This document shows, piece after piece, positions 43,674-52,576 of a stretch of DNA of 64,000 nucleotides (positions are counted from its first letter, which is position 1; each line of letters starts with the position of its first letter). Both the position numbers and the translations under genes were made by a program. Source of the stretch: DASXUG01 sp964620425. Its GTDB lineage: Bacteria > Pseudomonadota > Gammaproteobacteria > Burkholderiales > Methylophilaceae. The DNA is taken from positions 310,001-374,000 of the forward strand of contig CAZUGV010000002.1 in assembly GCA_964620425.1 (NCBI GenBank), given 5' to 3'. Under the pieces are notes generated by a model. It did no database searches. It saw nothing but the letters and a program-made list of their open reading frames with translations, and was not told the DNA's origin.

Positions 43674-44125
43674 ATTCCGCATGTTTATTTTACATAATGC
43701 GGGGTTTTTTTAAGTTATTCTGCGTATTTTTTGATGGTTAATTTTATCATTTAGATAACCATAACATACGGTTAACATAGTTTATGTAGTGAGGTTTACA
43801 GAATTATGACGTTATTGTGAATTTAGGATTGCCAACGGTGTGAGTATTGCTGTAGAGGCGTGTCAATTGGTCAGGTAGGTTGATTTTAAGGGGCGTAATC
43901 CTTTGAAAGCCGCCGATACATTGAGTGTTTTGTTTAAAAGAAGTTGGTTGTCATCATAACTTAGGTTTTCTGGCTATTGTAATTCTCGAGTAAACGCTTA
44001 ATTAAATCGATGGGTAGTGCTTTTTGTTAGGCCGTTTTTCTGCATTTCTGAGAAATTGCGGCTTCCTGCAAAATGATGAGTACACAAGTTATTCTCAGCT
44101 GCGTATAGTCAAGCCATACCAGAAA
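43674..44125. other. Intergenic region without a recognised gene
   Basis: About 450 nt between the GlcG-like promoter and the terminator of PEP-CTERM paralogue 3. I find an inverted repeat ATGGTTA/TAACCAT (43734-43740, 43756-43762) and nothing else that I would name. Confidence 0.45.
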
Positions 44126-44156
44126 TGAAGAAAGGCACCTTAAAGTGCCTTTCTTG
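44126..44156 (-). terminator. Rho-independent terminator of PEP-CTERM paralogue 3
   Basis: AAAGGCAC (44131-44138) and GTGCCTTT (44145-44152) form an 8-bp stem with a 6-nt loop; on the minus strand it is followed by CTTCATTTC. It lies about 90 nt after the paralogue 3 stop. Confidence 0.65.
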
Positions 44157-44241
44157 TAAAGCTAATTAACATGCTAGTGATTATTTTAAAGGTTTAGTTT
44201 CTAAACTTAATAATCGCGTAGCGTATTCTATTGACGACTGA

Positions 44242-44769
44242 TTAAGCTTGACGGCGACGTGCAGCAAAACCAACCAAACCTAAACCAGCTAACATCATTG
44301 CATATACATCATTTTCTGGTACTGCGGTTGCTGCTGTTGTTGCTAAATTTAGTGTGTAGTAAACCCCGCTAGTTAGCGGGCCTTTGCTATTGCCTTTTAC
44401 TTCAACAAAATAGTTGCCAGCAGCGATGTTTTTAAATGAAAAGCCTTCTTTAGATGAGTCTAAATCAACTTTAACTTTATCAGCTGATCCAATATCACCA
44501 AACCATAAAGTGACGTTTTGAATGTTAATTTTCTCTACATCGCCTGAAATTTTAATTTTCACATCAGGTGCGCTACCAAATACTGTTGCAGCTTGAGCGC
44601 TCAAGCTAAATGTGAATTGGTCTAAAAAGTTTGCTGTTGAACCAAGGTCATCTGACTGTTTTGAAATTGCCCCTGGAGGGCCCATGTTGCCTAAATCATA
44701 AACTGTGGCCATTGCTGATTGTGATGCGAATAATGCTGCTACTAAAGCTAAAACTTTTAGGGAGTTCAT
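44242..44769 (-). CDS. FxDxF family PEP-CTERM protein, paralogue 3
   Basis: The start is ATG 44769 with GAGGAA upstream. A reading from 44874 would add 35 residues and no leader signal. The 175-residue protein has a signal peptide (ALFASQSAMA-T), the F48-x-D50-x-F52 motif and the tail AVPENDVYAMMLAGLGLVG, then FAARR. It belongs to the same family as the two genes at 19-20.7 kb and is preceded by palindrome copy D. Its first 32 residues resemble paralogue 2 more than paralogue 1. Confidence 0.9.
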   Translation of the reverse strand: MNSLKVLALVAALFASQSAMATVYDLGNMGPPGAISKQSDDLGSTANFLDQFTFSLSAQAATVFGSAPDVKIKISGDVEKINIQNVTLWFGDIGSADKVKVDLDSSKEGFSFKNIAAGNYFVEVKGNSKGPLTSGVYYTLNLATTAATAVPENDVYAMMLAGLGLVGFAARRRQA

Positions 44770-45114
44770 CGTTTGTTTCCTCGTCATTAAAGTGTTAAAA
44801 ATTGGTGCTAAATAAAATATAAAGTTGTTACCTACTGCCGTTGTGTTGCTGCATTTCTCACTGCTTAACTCCACAGTTTTATAATAATTAATATACTGAT
44901 TGGATACTTTGGTAGGATATTGCCTGACTTAAAATTAGTTAGCAATAGTCCGAATGGACTAATGCTAACTAAAAATTGAGTGGATTTTTGAAGGTTTATT
45001 GTTGGGTGTGCCAGCCGTATTTATGATATTTTGGTGTGAAATTTGAGGTGGATGGGGCGGTGGCGCTGAGTTGAATGTGTGTAATTAGATTGTTGATTAA
45101 CATGGGTATTTTTA
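44770..45114. other. Upstream region of PEP-CTERM paralogue 3
   Basis: This 345-nt stretch holds palindrome copy D (listed separately) and the leader of PEP-CTERM paralogue 3. The part right of 44961 up to the osmC-like stop codon at 45115 shows no gene or hairpin that I would name. Confidence 0.5.
44917..44961 (-). promoter_or_regulatory. PEP-CTERM palindrome promoter, copy D
   Basis: The 16-bp palindrome at 44946-44961 is identical in sequence to copies B and C. On the minus strand it is followed by TTGCTA (44940-44945) and, after 17 nt, by CAATAT (44917-44922) as a weak -10. It is 177 nt upstream of the paralogue 3 ATG. Confidence 0.65.
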
Positions 45115-45537
45115 TTAATCTGCAATCTCAATTACTTCAAAGTCATGGGTTACATTTGCCGATTTTCCTAGCATGATAGATGCTGAGCAATATTTTTCTG
45201 CAGAGAGTTTTACAGCACGTTCAACTTGACTTGCAATTAAGCCTTTGCCTGTGACAATAAAGTGTACGTGTATGCTGGTAAACACTTTTGGTATTTCTTC
45301 GGCGCGCTCAGCCTGAATTTCTGCAACGCAATCAATAATCGGTTGGCGTGCTTTTTTAAGTATTGTCACCACGTCAAACGACGTGCATGCGCCCATGCCT
45401 ATTAATAGCATTTCCATTGGGCGCATGCCTAGGTTTCTGCCGCCAGCTTCTGGCGCGCCGTCTAGTACTACGGCGTGCCCAGTTTCTGACTCTCCCATAA
45501 AGCAGACATTTTCAATCCATTTAACTCTTGCTTTCAT
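45115..45537 (-). CDS. OsmC family protein (YhfA-like)
   Basis: The 140-residue protein matches the OsmC/Ohr fold. RPMEMLLIGMGACTSFDVVTIL holds the first conserved Cys, and a second Cys sits in SAEKYCSAS. These two cysteines are the pair used for peroxide reduction in OsmC/Ohr proteins. The subgroup is closer to YhfA than to Ohr. It lies 30 nt after the FKBP gene and is probably cotranscribed with it. Confidence 0.85.
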   Translation of the reverse strand: MKARVKWIENVCFMGESETGHAVVLDGAPEAGGRNLGMRPMEMLLIGMGACTSFDVVTILKKARQPIIDCVAEIQAERAEEIPKVFTSIHVHFIVTGKGLIASQVERAVKLSAEKYCSASIMLGKSANVTHDFEVIEIAD

Positions 45538-45567
45538 TGCTTTTGCTTTCTGAAGTTGGGTGTATTG

Positions 45568-46050
45568 TTATTTGATGCCTAATAATTCAACATCAAAAAT
45601 TAATGTAGCATTTGGGGGGATCACACCTCCTGCGCCACGCGCTCCATAGCCATAGTCTGGTGGGATAATCAGTGTGCGTTTGCCGCCAATTTTCATGCCT
45701 GCAAAACCTTCATCCCAACCGCGAATGACTTGGCCACCTCCTAGAAAAAATACAAATGGCTCGTGGCGGTCAAGTGAGCTATCAAATTTTGTGCCCTTTC
45801 CATCTGGCTTGCTAGGGTCGTAAAGCCAGCCTGTATAGTGAACCGTGACATTAAATCCAGGTTCTGCCTCGCGGCCTTGACCAACTAAGGTATCATTTTT
45901 GATCAGTTCTGTAACGTTCATAGGGAGTTTTCCATTGGTTGTAATATTGGTTGGTGATGCTGGTTGTGCATTTTTTGAGTCTGCTTGGCAGCCAGTCGTG
46001 GCAAGCATGACGGCGAGTATCGCTGCGGCTAATAATGTATTTTTGTTCAT
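45568..46050 (-). CDS. FKBP-type peptidyl-prolyl cis-trans isomerase, lipoprotein
   Basis: The start is ATG 46050 (MNKNTLLAAAILAVML); a reading from 46062 adds four residues. A lipobox ATTGC gives a lipidated Cys at residue 20. The FKBP domain at about 50-158 has VTVHYTGWLYD, GGGQVIRGWDEGFAGMKIGGKR and PNATLIFDVELLGI. It should assist folding in the periplasm at the membrane surface. It is followed by the OsmC-like gene. Confidence 0.9.
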   Translation of the reverse strand: MNKNTLLAAAILAVMLATTGCQADSKNAQPASPTNITTNGKLPMNVTELIKNDTLVGQGREAEPGFNVTVHYTGWLYDPSKPDGKGTKFDSSLDRHEPFVFFLGGGQVIRGWDEGFAGMKIGGKRTLIIPPDYGYGARGAGGVIPPNATLIFDVELLGIK

Positions 46051-46120
46051 CAGTGGCTCCAAAATAATTGCGCTAATGGGGGTAAGTGTTGAGTTGAAAC
46101 TTAAAAAACAATATTTTGCA

Positions 46121-47563
46121 TTAATTTTGCTGAAATACCCAGTCTATCAGTGCATCTTGTGCAGGTTTCGTTTGCGCTGCTTTTGCATGGTTAATCATAA
46201 ACACCATAACGTAGCGTTTGCCACTTTTACTGAGGATATATCCTGATACGGCAAATACACCTTCAATCGTACCCGTTTTTAAGTGCGCGCTTCCTTTTGC
46301 TGGGCTATCTTTCATGCGTTTTAACATGGTGCCATCAACCGCTAATATTGGTAGAGATGCCATGAGTTCTGGCATGACAGGGCTGTAGAAGGCGCTGGTT
46401 AGCAATTGGCCCATATGTTGCGCGCTGATGCGTTCTGTACGCGATAGGCCTGAACCATTTTCAATCACTAGTTCATCAAAGCTTAGGCTTTTGATGACGA
46501 GCCAAGTTTTAATGGCGGCGGAGCCTTTTTCTTCGGTGCCTGGCGCCCCTTGCGATTCAGCGCCGATAGTGAGTAGCAACTGGCGCGCCATTAAGTTATT
46601 GCTCCATTTGTTGATGTCGCTGAGTAAATCGGCCAGTGTTTGCGAATCAAACTGTAATAGCTTGATTGCGCTGGCAGGTACGCTCGCTGCTTTACCTCTG
46701 CCCGTAATATTGCCGGCTTGTTCTCGTAATAGCTTTTTGAACAAATGAAAGCTTAAATCGGTGGGATGGAGTGCCAATAATTCCATATATTTATTACTAC
46801 AATTTTCAGGAAAACCTCCAGAAAATATCACCTCTGATTGCGGTTTTTTGGTGCTAATTTCATAAGTTAAACGGTTACGCCAAATGCTACAATCCCCCTT
46901 GGTAACTTTGAGGTGATTCTTAATCTGGATTTCTGATAAATCAGGGTCGGCGCTAATTTTGACTTGTGTTTCATCTGAGCTAAAGCGAAAGCTTGCCATT
47001 TTTAGGTTGGTCATCATCGCGCTTGGGGTCGCATTGTAAGCACGTGCGCCATCACCATCAAAACTGCTTGGGTCTGTTGATTTGCTGGCGAAGAAGCTAT
47101 CATCCAAAATCAAATCTCCCTCGATTTGTTTGACGCCAGCTTGTTTGATTTGCGTGACTAAGCGCCACATGTCACTGGCCATTAAGTGCGGGTCGCCATA
47201 GCCTTTTAAATAAATGTTACCGTCTAGCACCCCGTTTTGTAGCTTGCCATCGTAATACACTTCTGTTTTCCAGCGGTAAGCTGGGCCGAGTAACTCTAAT
47301 GCAGCAATGCTTGTAAGTAACTTCATGGTGCTGGCAGGGTTAAGTGCTTTTTGTGCTTGATGGCTAATGAGTGGCGCGGTTAAGTTGCTAGGGCCATCTG
47401 CCAACGGTTGCACATAGATTGAAACTGCATCCACCGGGATGCCTTCTTTTTTTAATGAAGAAACCACACTTTCTGGGAGATCTGCTTTGGCATTAAGTGA
47501 GGTTAACACACACAAAAGAGCTAGAAATGTATGAAAAATCGGTTGATTTTTTATAGTATGCAT
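46121..47563 (-). CDS. dacB: D-alanyl-D-alanine carboxypeptidase/endopeptidase PBP4
   Basis: I take ATG 47563 (MHTIKNQPIF), which gives a signal peptide and overlaps the end of bioA by 13 nt; a TTG at 47599 is less likely. The 480-residue S13 peptidase has the SxxK motif S78-T-M-K81 (NPASTMKLLTS), the SxN motif in KWSNNLMAR and the KTG motif in HLKTGTIEG. A long insertion domain lies between the first two motifs, as in DacB. It removes terminal D-Ala or cuts cross-links in peptidoglycan. Confidence 0.93.
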   Translation of the reverse strand: MHTIKNQPIFHTFLALLCVLTSLNAKADLPESVVSSLKKEGIPVDAVSIYVQPLADGPSNLTAPLISHQAQKALNPASTMKLLTSIAALELLGPAYRWKTEVYYDGKLQNGVLDGNIYLKGYGDPHLMASDMWRLVTQIKQAGVKQIEGDLILDDSFFASKSTDPSSFDGDGARAYNATPSAMMTNLKMASFRFSSDETQVKISADPDLSEIQIKNHLKVTKGDCSIWRNRLTYEISTKKPQSEVIFSGGFPENCSNKYMELLALHPTDLSFHLFKKLLREQAGNITGRGKAASVPASAIKLLQFDSQTLADLLSDINKWSNNLMARQLLLTIGAESQGAPGTEEKGSAAIKTWLVIKSLSFDELVIENGSGLSRTERISAQHMGQLLTSAFYSPVMPELMASLPILAVDGTMLKRMKDSPAKGSAHLKTGTIEGVFAVSGYILSKSGKRYVMVFMINHAKAAQTKPAQDALIDWVFQQN

Positions 47564-48858
47564 ACTTTTAGAACATCTATTATTTGCTCTGTTAGCCAAG
47601 CCATCTCTTGCTCATTGATCACATAGGGCGGCATGATGTAGATAGTGCTGCCAACTGGGCGCAAAATTAAGCCACGGTTTAGCGATTCTTGGTAAACTCG
47701 CTGCTGAAAATCTGCGGCTTGATGCGGCACATCAAATGCCCAAATCATGCCCGCGTTGCGCATATGTTGTATAGGAAAGTTAGCAAGCGATTGCAGTTGT
47801 GTGTTCATGAACTGTGACTTTTGACGATTGCTGATTATCGTTTGCTCACGCTCAAAAATATCCAGTGTGGCGAGTGCGGCACTGCAGGCTAAGGCGTTAC
47901 CCGTATAGCTGTGTGAATGTAAGAAGCCGCGTGCGACTTTGTCGTCATAAAAAGCTTGGTAAACCTGGTTGGTTGTTAGTACGACCGAAAGCGGTAAATA
48001 GCCGCCTGTAATACCTTTAGACAAACAAATAAAATCTGGCAAAATTTCAGCTTGTTGGCTGGCAAACATACTACCTGTACGCCCAAAACCGACAGCAATT
48101 TCATCTGCAATTAAATGTACTTGGTATTGACTGCAGATTTCACGAGCGCGTTGTAAGTAAACAGGATGATACATGCCCATTCCCGCTGCACACTGCACCA
48201 GTGGCTCTACAATAAACGCGGCCAAGTTGGCATGGTGTTGTGCGATGTAATCTTCCAGCGCTTGGGCGCAACGTAAGGCGAAGGCTTCAGGTGACTCGTC
48301 TTGATCTGCAAGCCGCCAATCAGGGCTAGGCATTTGTGCGCTTTGTGTGAGTAGTGGGGCGTAAGTATCTTTAAAAATCGCTACATCGGTAACGGATAAC
48401 GCACCCAAAGTTTCCCCGTGGTAGCTATTTTGCAAGCTAATGAACTTTGTTTTGTCGGTATACCCTATATTGCGCCAATAGTGAAAGCTCATTTTTAATG
48501 AGATTTCGGTGGCCGATGCCCCATCTGAGCCGTAAAAACAGTGGCCTAATCCAGTGAGCTCCGCAAGCTTTTCAGAAAGCCTAACTACAGGCTCATGCGT
48601 AAAGCCAGCTAAAATAACATGTTCTAATTGGTCTAACTGTTGTTTGATTGCGTTTTTGATGGTGGGGTTGTTGTGCCCAAATAAATTTACCCACCAAGAA
48701 CTGATTGCATCCAAATAGTGTTTGCCGTCAAAGTCATACAGCCAAACGCCATCGCCACGTTGAATGGGGATGAGTGGCAAGTTTTCATGGTTTTTCATTT
48801 GCGTACAGGGGTGCCATACTGCGTTTAGGCTTCGCTGTAGCAGGTTTTGATTACTCAT
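47551..48858 (-). CDS. bioA: Adenosylmethionine-8-amino-7-oxononanoate aminotransferase
   Basis: The 435-residue class-III PLP aminotransferase has the N-terminal HPCTQMKNHE block and GSGS-type FYGSDGASATEISLKM. PLP contacts lie in LIADEIAVGFGRTG, and the Schiff-base lysine lies in CLSKGITGGYLPLS. It makes 7,8-diaminononanoate from KAPA with SAM as the amino donor in biotin synthesis. No other bio gene is adjacent, although birA lies 12 kb away. Confidence 0.95.
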   Translation of the reverse strand: MSNQNLLQRSLNAVWHPCTQMKNHENLPLIPIQRGDGVWLYDFDGKHYLDAISSWWVNLFGHNNPTIKNAIKQQLDQLEHVILAGFTHEPVVRLSEKLAELTGLGHCFYGSDGASATEISLKMSFHYWRNIGYTDKTKFISLQNSYHGETLGALSVTDVAIFKDTYAPLLTQSAQMPSPDWRLADQDESPEAFALRCAQALEDYIAQHHANLAAFIVEPLVQCAAGMGMYHPVYLQRAREICSQYQVHLIADEIAVGFGRTGSMFASQQAEILPDFICLSKGITGGYLPLSVVLTTNQVYQAFYDDKVARGFLHSHSYTGNALACSAALATLDIFEREQTIISNRQKSQFMNTQLQSLANFPIQHMRNAGMIWAFDVPHQAADFQQRVYQESLNRGLILRPVGSTIYIMPPYVINEQEMAWLTEQIIDVLKVCIL

Positions 48859-48879
48859 GTGTGGTTTGAGATTCTTTTT

Positions 48880-49437
48880 TTAATGAATGACTGGTCTTAC
48901 GCTAGTCTCAGCGATCATGAAATGGCTGGAGGCGAAGCCCAAATCCCATGCGGCTTCTTTGGTTGCAAGCGCTAGCATGTTGGAAAGTGCAATTAAGAGC
49001 TCAATATTAAGATTAATGCGCATTGTTTTACCATCTTTTGCTTGAATCTCTAAGGTGGACTGGGCTTCGTCTTGGTTGATTAAGCCACAATGAAAAGCCA
49101 AAATTGGCTGATCCACAATAGGCGTGCGATTTGCTTGATAGCTGGTAGCAAAGTCTAATTCGGGCCTGTTTTCATCTGCCAACATGTTTTGGCTAGATAG
49201 CAGTTCACTGGCTACCTTAGCAGGAACCTCTTGAATGACCAGAGTATGCTCAGTCATGTTAGCCAGATCAGTAACCCCTTGTAATAACAGCCACAATGAT
49301 TTGACAACGCGTCTAGTGAGCCAAACAGATAATTCGGTATTATCTGCTAACCCAACCTTTAAAATTAAGCGGTCTTGCTCCGCATCAAAGCCAAGATTTA
49401 ATTGTTGGATAGCAGCCTCTGCTAATAAATCAGTCAC
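48880..49437 (-). CDS. Conserved hypothetical protein
   Basis: The 185-residue protein is soluble, with no signal peptide or membrane segment. It has a LILKVGLADNTELSVWLTRRVVKSLWLLLQG segment near the N-terminus (about 24-54) and ends in a helical ALSNMLALATKEAAWDLGFAS. I recognise no family with a known function. It lies 21 nt upstream of bioA on the same strand and is likely the first gene of the unit. Confidence 0.75.
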   Translation of the reverse strand: MTDLLAEAAIQQLNLGFDAEQDRLILKVGLADNTELSVWLTRRVVKSLWLLLQGVTDLANMTEHTLVIQEVPAKVASELLSSQNMLADENRPELDFATSYQANRTPIVDQPILAFHCGLINQDEAQSTLEIQAKDGKTMRINLNIELLIALSNMLALATKEAAWDLGFASSHFMIAETSVRPVIH

Positions 49438-49653
49438 TTAAAAACCTCGTGTCAATGTTAAAATGTAGAATCAATGGCACATATTATCGCTTGAAACAGG
49501 TGTTTAATAAAACGTTAAATTGAAATATTCGGTGTTCAACTTTCAATATATTGGGTTTCTGTTCACCTAAAAACACTATCAGCGCAATTAAATGCCAAAA
49601 ACTGTCATTTTACTTTAACAAAATTACTGAAAACTAAGCGCTAAGGAATCCTC

Positions 49654-50061
49654 ATGGCAATATTTCGTTCATCCTCATTTAATCCATCGCAACTCAAACA
49701 GCGCGGGTTTGTGTTAATAATTGCACTTGGGTTTTTAATTTTGGCGGTGCTTTTTGCATTTTATACTTGGGCGATGTTAACTTGGTCTTACTCCTCTGGG
49801 GAGCGCGCTGGGTATGTGCAAAAATTTTCTAACAAAGGCTGGGTTTGCAAAACTTGGGAGGGTGAATTGGCTATGGTTTCCATGCCGGGTACGATGAGTG
49901 AAAAGTTTTATTTTACTGCGCAAAATGATGCGGTAGCAGCTCAAATAAATGGTTCTCTGGGTAAAAAAGTTGCCATCACTTATGAGCAGCACGTAGGATT
50001 GCCCAGCACATGTTTTGGGGAAACCATGTATTTTGTCACCGCTGTAAGAAATGTGGATTAG
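49654..50061 (+). CDS. Conserved hypothetical single-pass membrane protein
   Basis: The 135-residue protein has one membrane helix at about residues 18-43 (FVLIIALGFLILAVLFAFYTWAML, split), a basic cytoplasmic N-terminus, and a small outside domain. That domain starts SSGERAGYVQKFSNKGWVCKTWEGEL and holds two cysteines (C65 and C124). It follows a good AAGGAATCC ribosome-binding site. Similar short proteins exist widely in betaproteobacteria without a known role. Confidence 0.78.
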   Translation: MAIFRSSSFNPSQLKQRGFVLIIALGFLILAVLFAFYTWAMLTWSYSSGERAGYVQKFSNKGWVCKTWEGELAMVSMPGTMSEKFYFTAQNDAVAAQINGSLGKKVAITYEQHVGLPSTCFGETMYFVTAVRNVD

Positions 50062-50177
50062 CAAACTTAAAACCTAGTCAGGTTGGGTCAGCAGATTACG
50101 ATTTGAGTATTAAATGCCTAGGAAATGCCTAGGTATTAAACTGTTTTGATTTAATAATATTTTAAGTAGGAAGAAAA

Positions 50178-51344
50178 TTGAAGATTACGATAGTAGGTTC
50201 AGGTTATGTAGGTCTTTCAAATGCTGTTTTGTTGGCACAACACCACGAGGTGGTTGCTTTAGACATTGTCCCTGAAAAAGTGGCGATGATTAACCGCAAG
50301 CAATCCCCAATAGAAGATAAAGAGATTGAGGAGTATTTAGTCACTAAAGCACTCAACTTTAGAGCTACGCTTGATAAAAAAGAGGCCTATGAAGGTGCTG
50401 AGTTTGTGGTGATTGCTACGCCGACAGACTATGACCCCGATACTAATTACTTTAATACCAGCTCTATCGAGGCGGTAATTAAGGATGTCATGCAGTTTAA
50501 TCCAGCCGCGACGATGGTGATTAAATCTACCGTGCCTGTTGGCTATACAGCCAACATCAAAGCACAACTTAAATGCCCTAACATTATTTTCTCCCCTGAG
50601 TTTTTACGTGAAGGTAAAGCGCTCTACGATAATTTGCATCCATCACGCATTATCATCGGAGAAAAGTCAGCTCGTGCAGAAAAGTTTGCAGCGTTATTGC
50701 AAGAAGGCGCAGTCAAACAAAACATTGATGTGTTGTTTACAGAGCCAACTGAAGCAGAGGCCGTGAAATTATTCTCAAATAGTTTTTTAGCCATGCGTGT
50801 TGCTTATTTTAATGAGCTAGATACCTATGCGGCTTCTTTGGGCTTGGATTCGCGACAAATTATTGAAGGCGTATGCATGGATCCACGTATTGGAAATTAC
50901 TATAATAATCCTTCATTTGGCTTTGGTGGATACTGTTTACCTAAGGATACTAAACAGTTACTCGCCAATTACAACAACGTACCCAATAATATTATCAGCG
51001 CGATTGTTGAAGCCAACAGTACACGTAAAGATTTTATCGCCCGTAGCATACTCAAATTAAAACCAGAAGTGGTTGGCATTTATCGGCTCACTATGAAAGC
51101 AGGTTCAGATAACTATCGAGCCTCTTCAATACAAGGCATTATGAAGCGCATTAAAGCAAAAGGCGTAGAGGTCATTGTTTATGAGCCGACGCTGAAAGAG
51201 CAAGAGTTTTTCCGTTCAAGTGTCGTTAATGATTTAGTCGAGTTCAAAAAACGCGCTGATGTGATTGTGGCGAATCGGGTGACCACTGATATTCAAGATG
51301 TAGCTAGCAAAGTTTACAGTAGAGATTTATTTGGCAAAGATTAG
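50178..51344 (+). CDS. ugd: UDP-glucose 6-dehydrogenase
   Basis: The 388-residue protein starts at TTG 50178, with TAGGAAG at 50167-50173 as ribosome-binding site and KITIVGSGYVGL immediately after. The catalytic Cys is C253 in GFGGYCLPKDTKQL. Length equals the short E. coli-type Ugd. It oxidises UDP-glucose to UDP-glucuronate for surface polysaccharides. A degenerate GGDEF gene follows after 38 nt. Confidence 0.95.
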   Translation: MKITIVGSGYVGLSNAVLLAQHHEVVALDIVPEKVAMINRKQSPIEDKEIEEYLVTKALNFRATLDKKEAYEGAEFVVIATPTDYDPDTNYFNTSSIEAVIKDVMQFNPAATMVIKSTVPVGYTANIKAQLKCPNIIFSPEFLREGKALYDNLHPSRIIIGEKSARAEKFAALLQEGAVKQNIDVLFTEPTEAEAVKLFSNSFLAMRVAYFNELDTYAASLGLDSRQIIEGVCMDPRIGNYYNNPSFGFGGYCLPKDTKQLLANYNNVPNNIISAIVEANSTRKDFIARSILKLKPEVVGIYRLTMKAGSDNYRASSIQGIMKRIKAKGVEVIVYEPTLKEQEFFRSSVVNDLVEFKKRADVIVANRVTTDIQDVASKVYSRDLFGKD

Positions 51345-51382
51345 ACGCTAAAAATGTAAATAAAAATAAAAGGGCAAGGCTG

Positions 51383-52576
51383 ATGGATACCAACAAAAGC
51401 ACTGAATTTGCAACACCCTTAGAGTGCTCAGGGTCGTTGTTTCATTATTTGATTGCATCCATCAATCAGCTCAATATATTTCCTCCGGCAATATTAGCTG
51501 AAAAAACCTCCACTTATAATGTAGATTCTTGGTATCAAACTGCCAAATTGGCAGAGCTATTGCGGGCTTTAGGGCAGATATCATCTATCTCCAGCAATGT
51601 TTATTTCCAAGCGGGTGCTCAACTGGCAAACCTTGTGAACAAACAAATGCCGCTTGATCAGCCATTCAACGCGCATGTCTGGCTAAATCAAAATTTCAGA
51701 GCTCATGACAACACTAAAGCAATGGTTTATCTACTGCAAGCGCATGATGCGCAAGGCGGGCATGTTTTATATAACTGTGCAACCTACTTACCTTTAGACT
51801 ACATTAAAGGTTACTTTTATGGTTGCTATAATCAATCTGGCTTTGAGTGCGCAGAAGTCGCTGAATTGCACCCTCAATCTGAAGTTCTTTCTGTGCGTTA
51901 TGCCTCAAGCTCGCAGGCAATTTTTTCAGACCTTAAAGCAAAATTACAAGCCGATTTTCAACAAGAAATTACGCATTTACTACAAGATAGCCTTTGCAAG
52001 CAAATCGAGGCCTCTACAATGATCTCTAGGCTGAATGCTGAGTTGATCGAACAGCGCGATAAAATTGCTAGATTAGCCAATCATGATCCCGTGACTGGTT
52101 TAGCCAGTTTGCGGTTGGGGCGAGATAGATTAAGAATGGCATGCAATACCGCCAAGCGTAACAATGTCAAAGCTGCTGTCATGTTGATTGATTTAGATGG
52201 TTTTAAGCAGGCGAATGGCCACTATGGGCATGTGGTTGGCGATTTTATATTAAAAACAGTGGCCGATAGAATCTCGCACAGCATCCGCGCTACAGATTCC
52301 GCCGTGCGCCAAAGTGGTGATAATTTTTTGATTATATTGAGCATGTTTAACGATGCATCTTCCCTTGCTATCGTCGCGAAAAGAGTGATTGGTGCAATTG
52401 TTCAGCCCATTATCTATGAGGCGCTTACGCTACATATTACTTGCAATATTGGCATTGCAATCTACCCAGATGACACCGACGCCGCAGAACAGATGATTAA
52501 GTGTGCTGACAAAGCCATTCACTCCATCAAAAAAACACTCTCAAATCAATTTGCGTTTTATGAGCATTTAAATTAA
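51383..52576 (+). CDS. GGDEF domain protein with a degenerate active site
   Basis: The 397-residue protein has an unrecognised soluble N-terminal region (1-215) and a GGDEF-fold domain at about 228-395 (HDPVTGLASLRLGRDRL, then MLIDLDGFKQANGHYGH). The signature motif reads SGDNF at residues 311-315, so two of the five signature residues differ (G to S at the first position and E to N at the fourth). It is unlikely to make cyclic di-GMP; such domains often act as GTP- or c-di-GMP sensors. It lies right behind ugd, which suggests a link to polysaccharide control. Confidence 0.85.
   Translation: MDTNKSTEFATPLECSGSLFHYLIASINQLNIFPPAILAEKTSTYNVDSWYQTAKLAELLRALGQISSISSNVYFQAGAQLANLVNKQMPLDQPFNAHVWLNQNFRAHDNTKAMVYLLQAHDAQGGHVLYNCATYLPLDYIKGYFYGCYNQSGFECAEVAELHPQSEVLSVRYASSSQAIFSDLKAKLQADFQQEITHLLQDSLCKQIEASTMISRLNAELIEQRDKIARLANHDPVTGLASLRLGRDRLRMACNTAKRNNVKAAVMLIDLDGFKQANGHYGHVVGDFILKTVADRISHSIRATDSAVRQSGDNFLIILSMFNDASSLAIVAKRVIGAIVQPIIYEALTLHITCNIGIAIYPDDTDAAEQMIKCADKAIHSIKKTLSNQFAFYEHLN

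Noticed and set aside
50101..50140. Direct repeat AAATGCCTAGG before ugd
   Set aside because: It is two short copies in AT-rich spacer with no promoter geometry; nothing supports a function.
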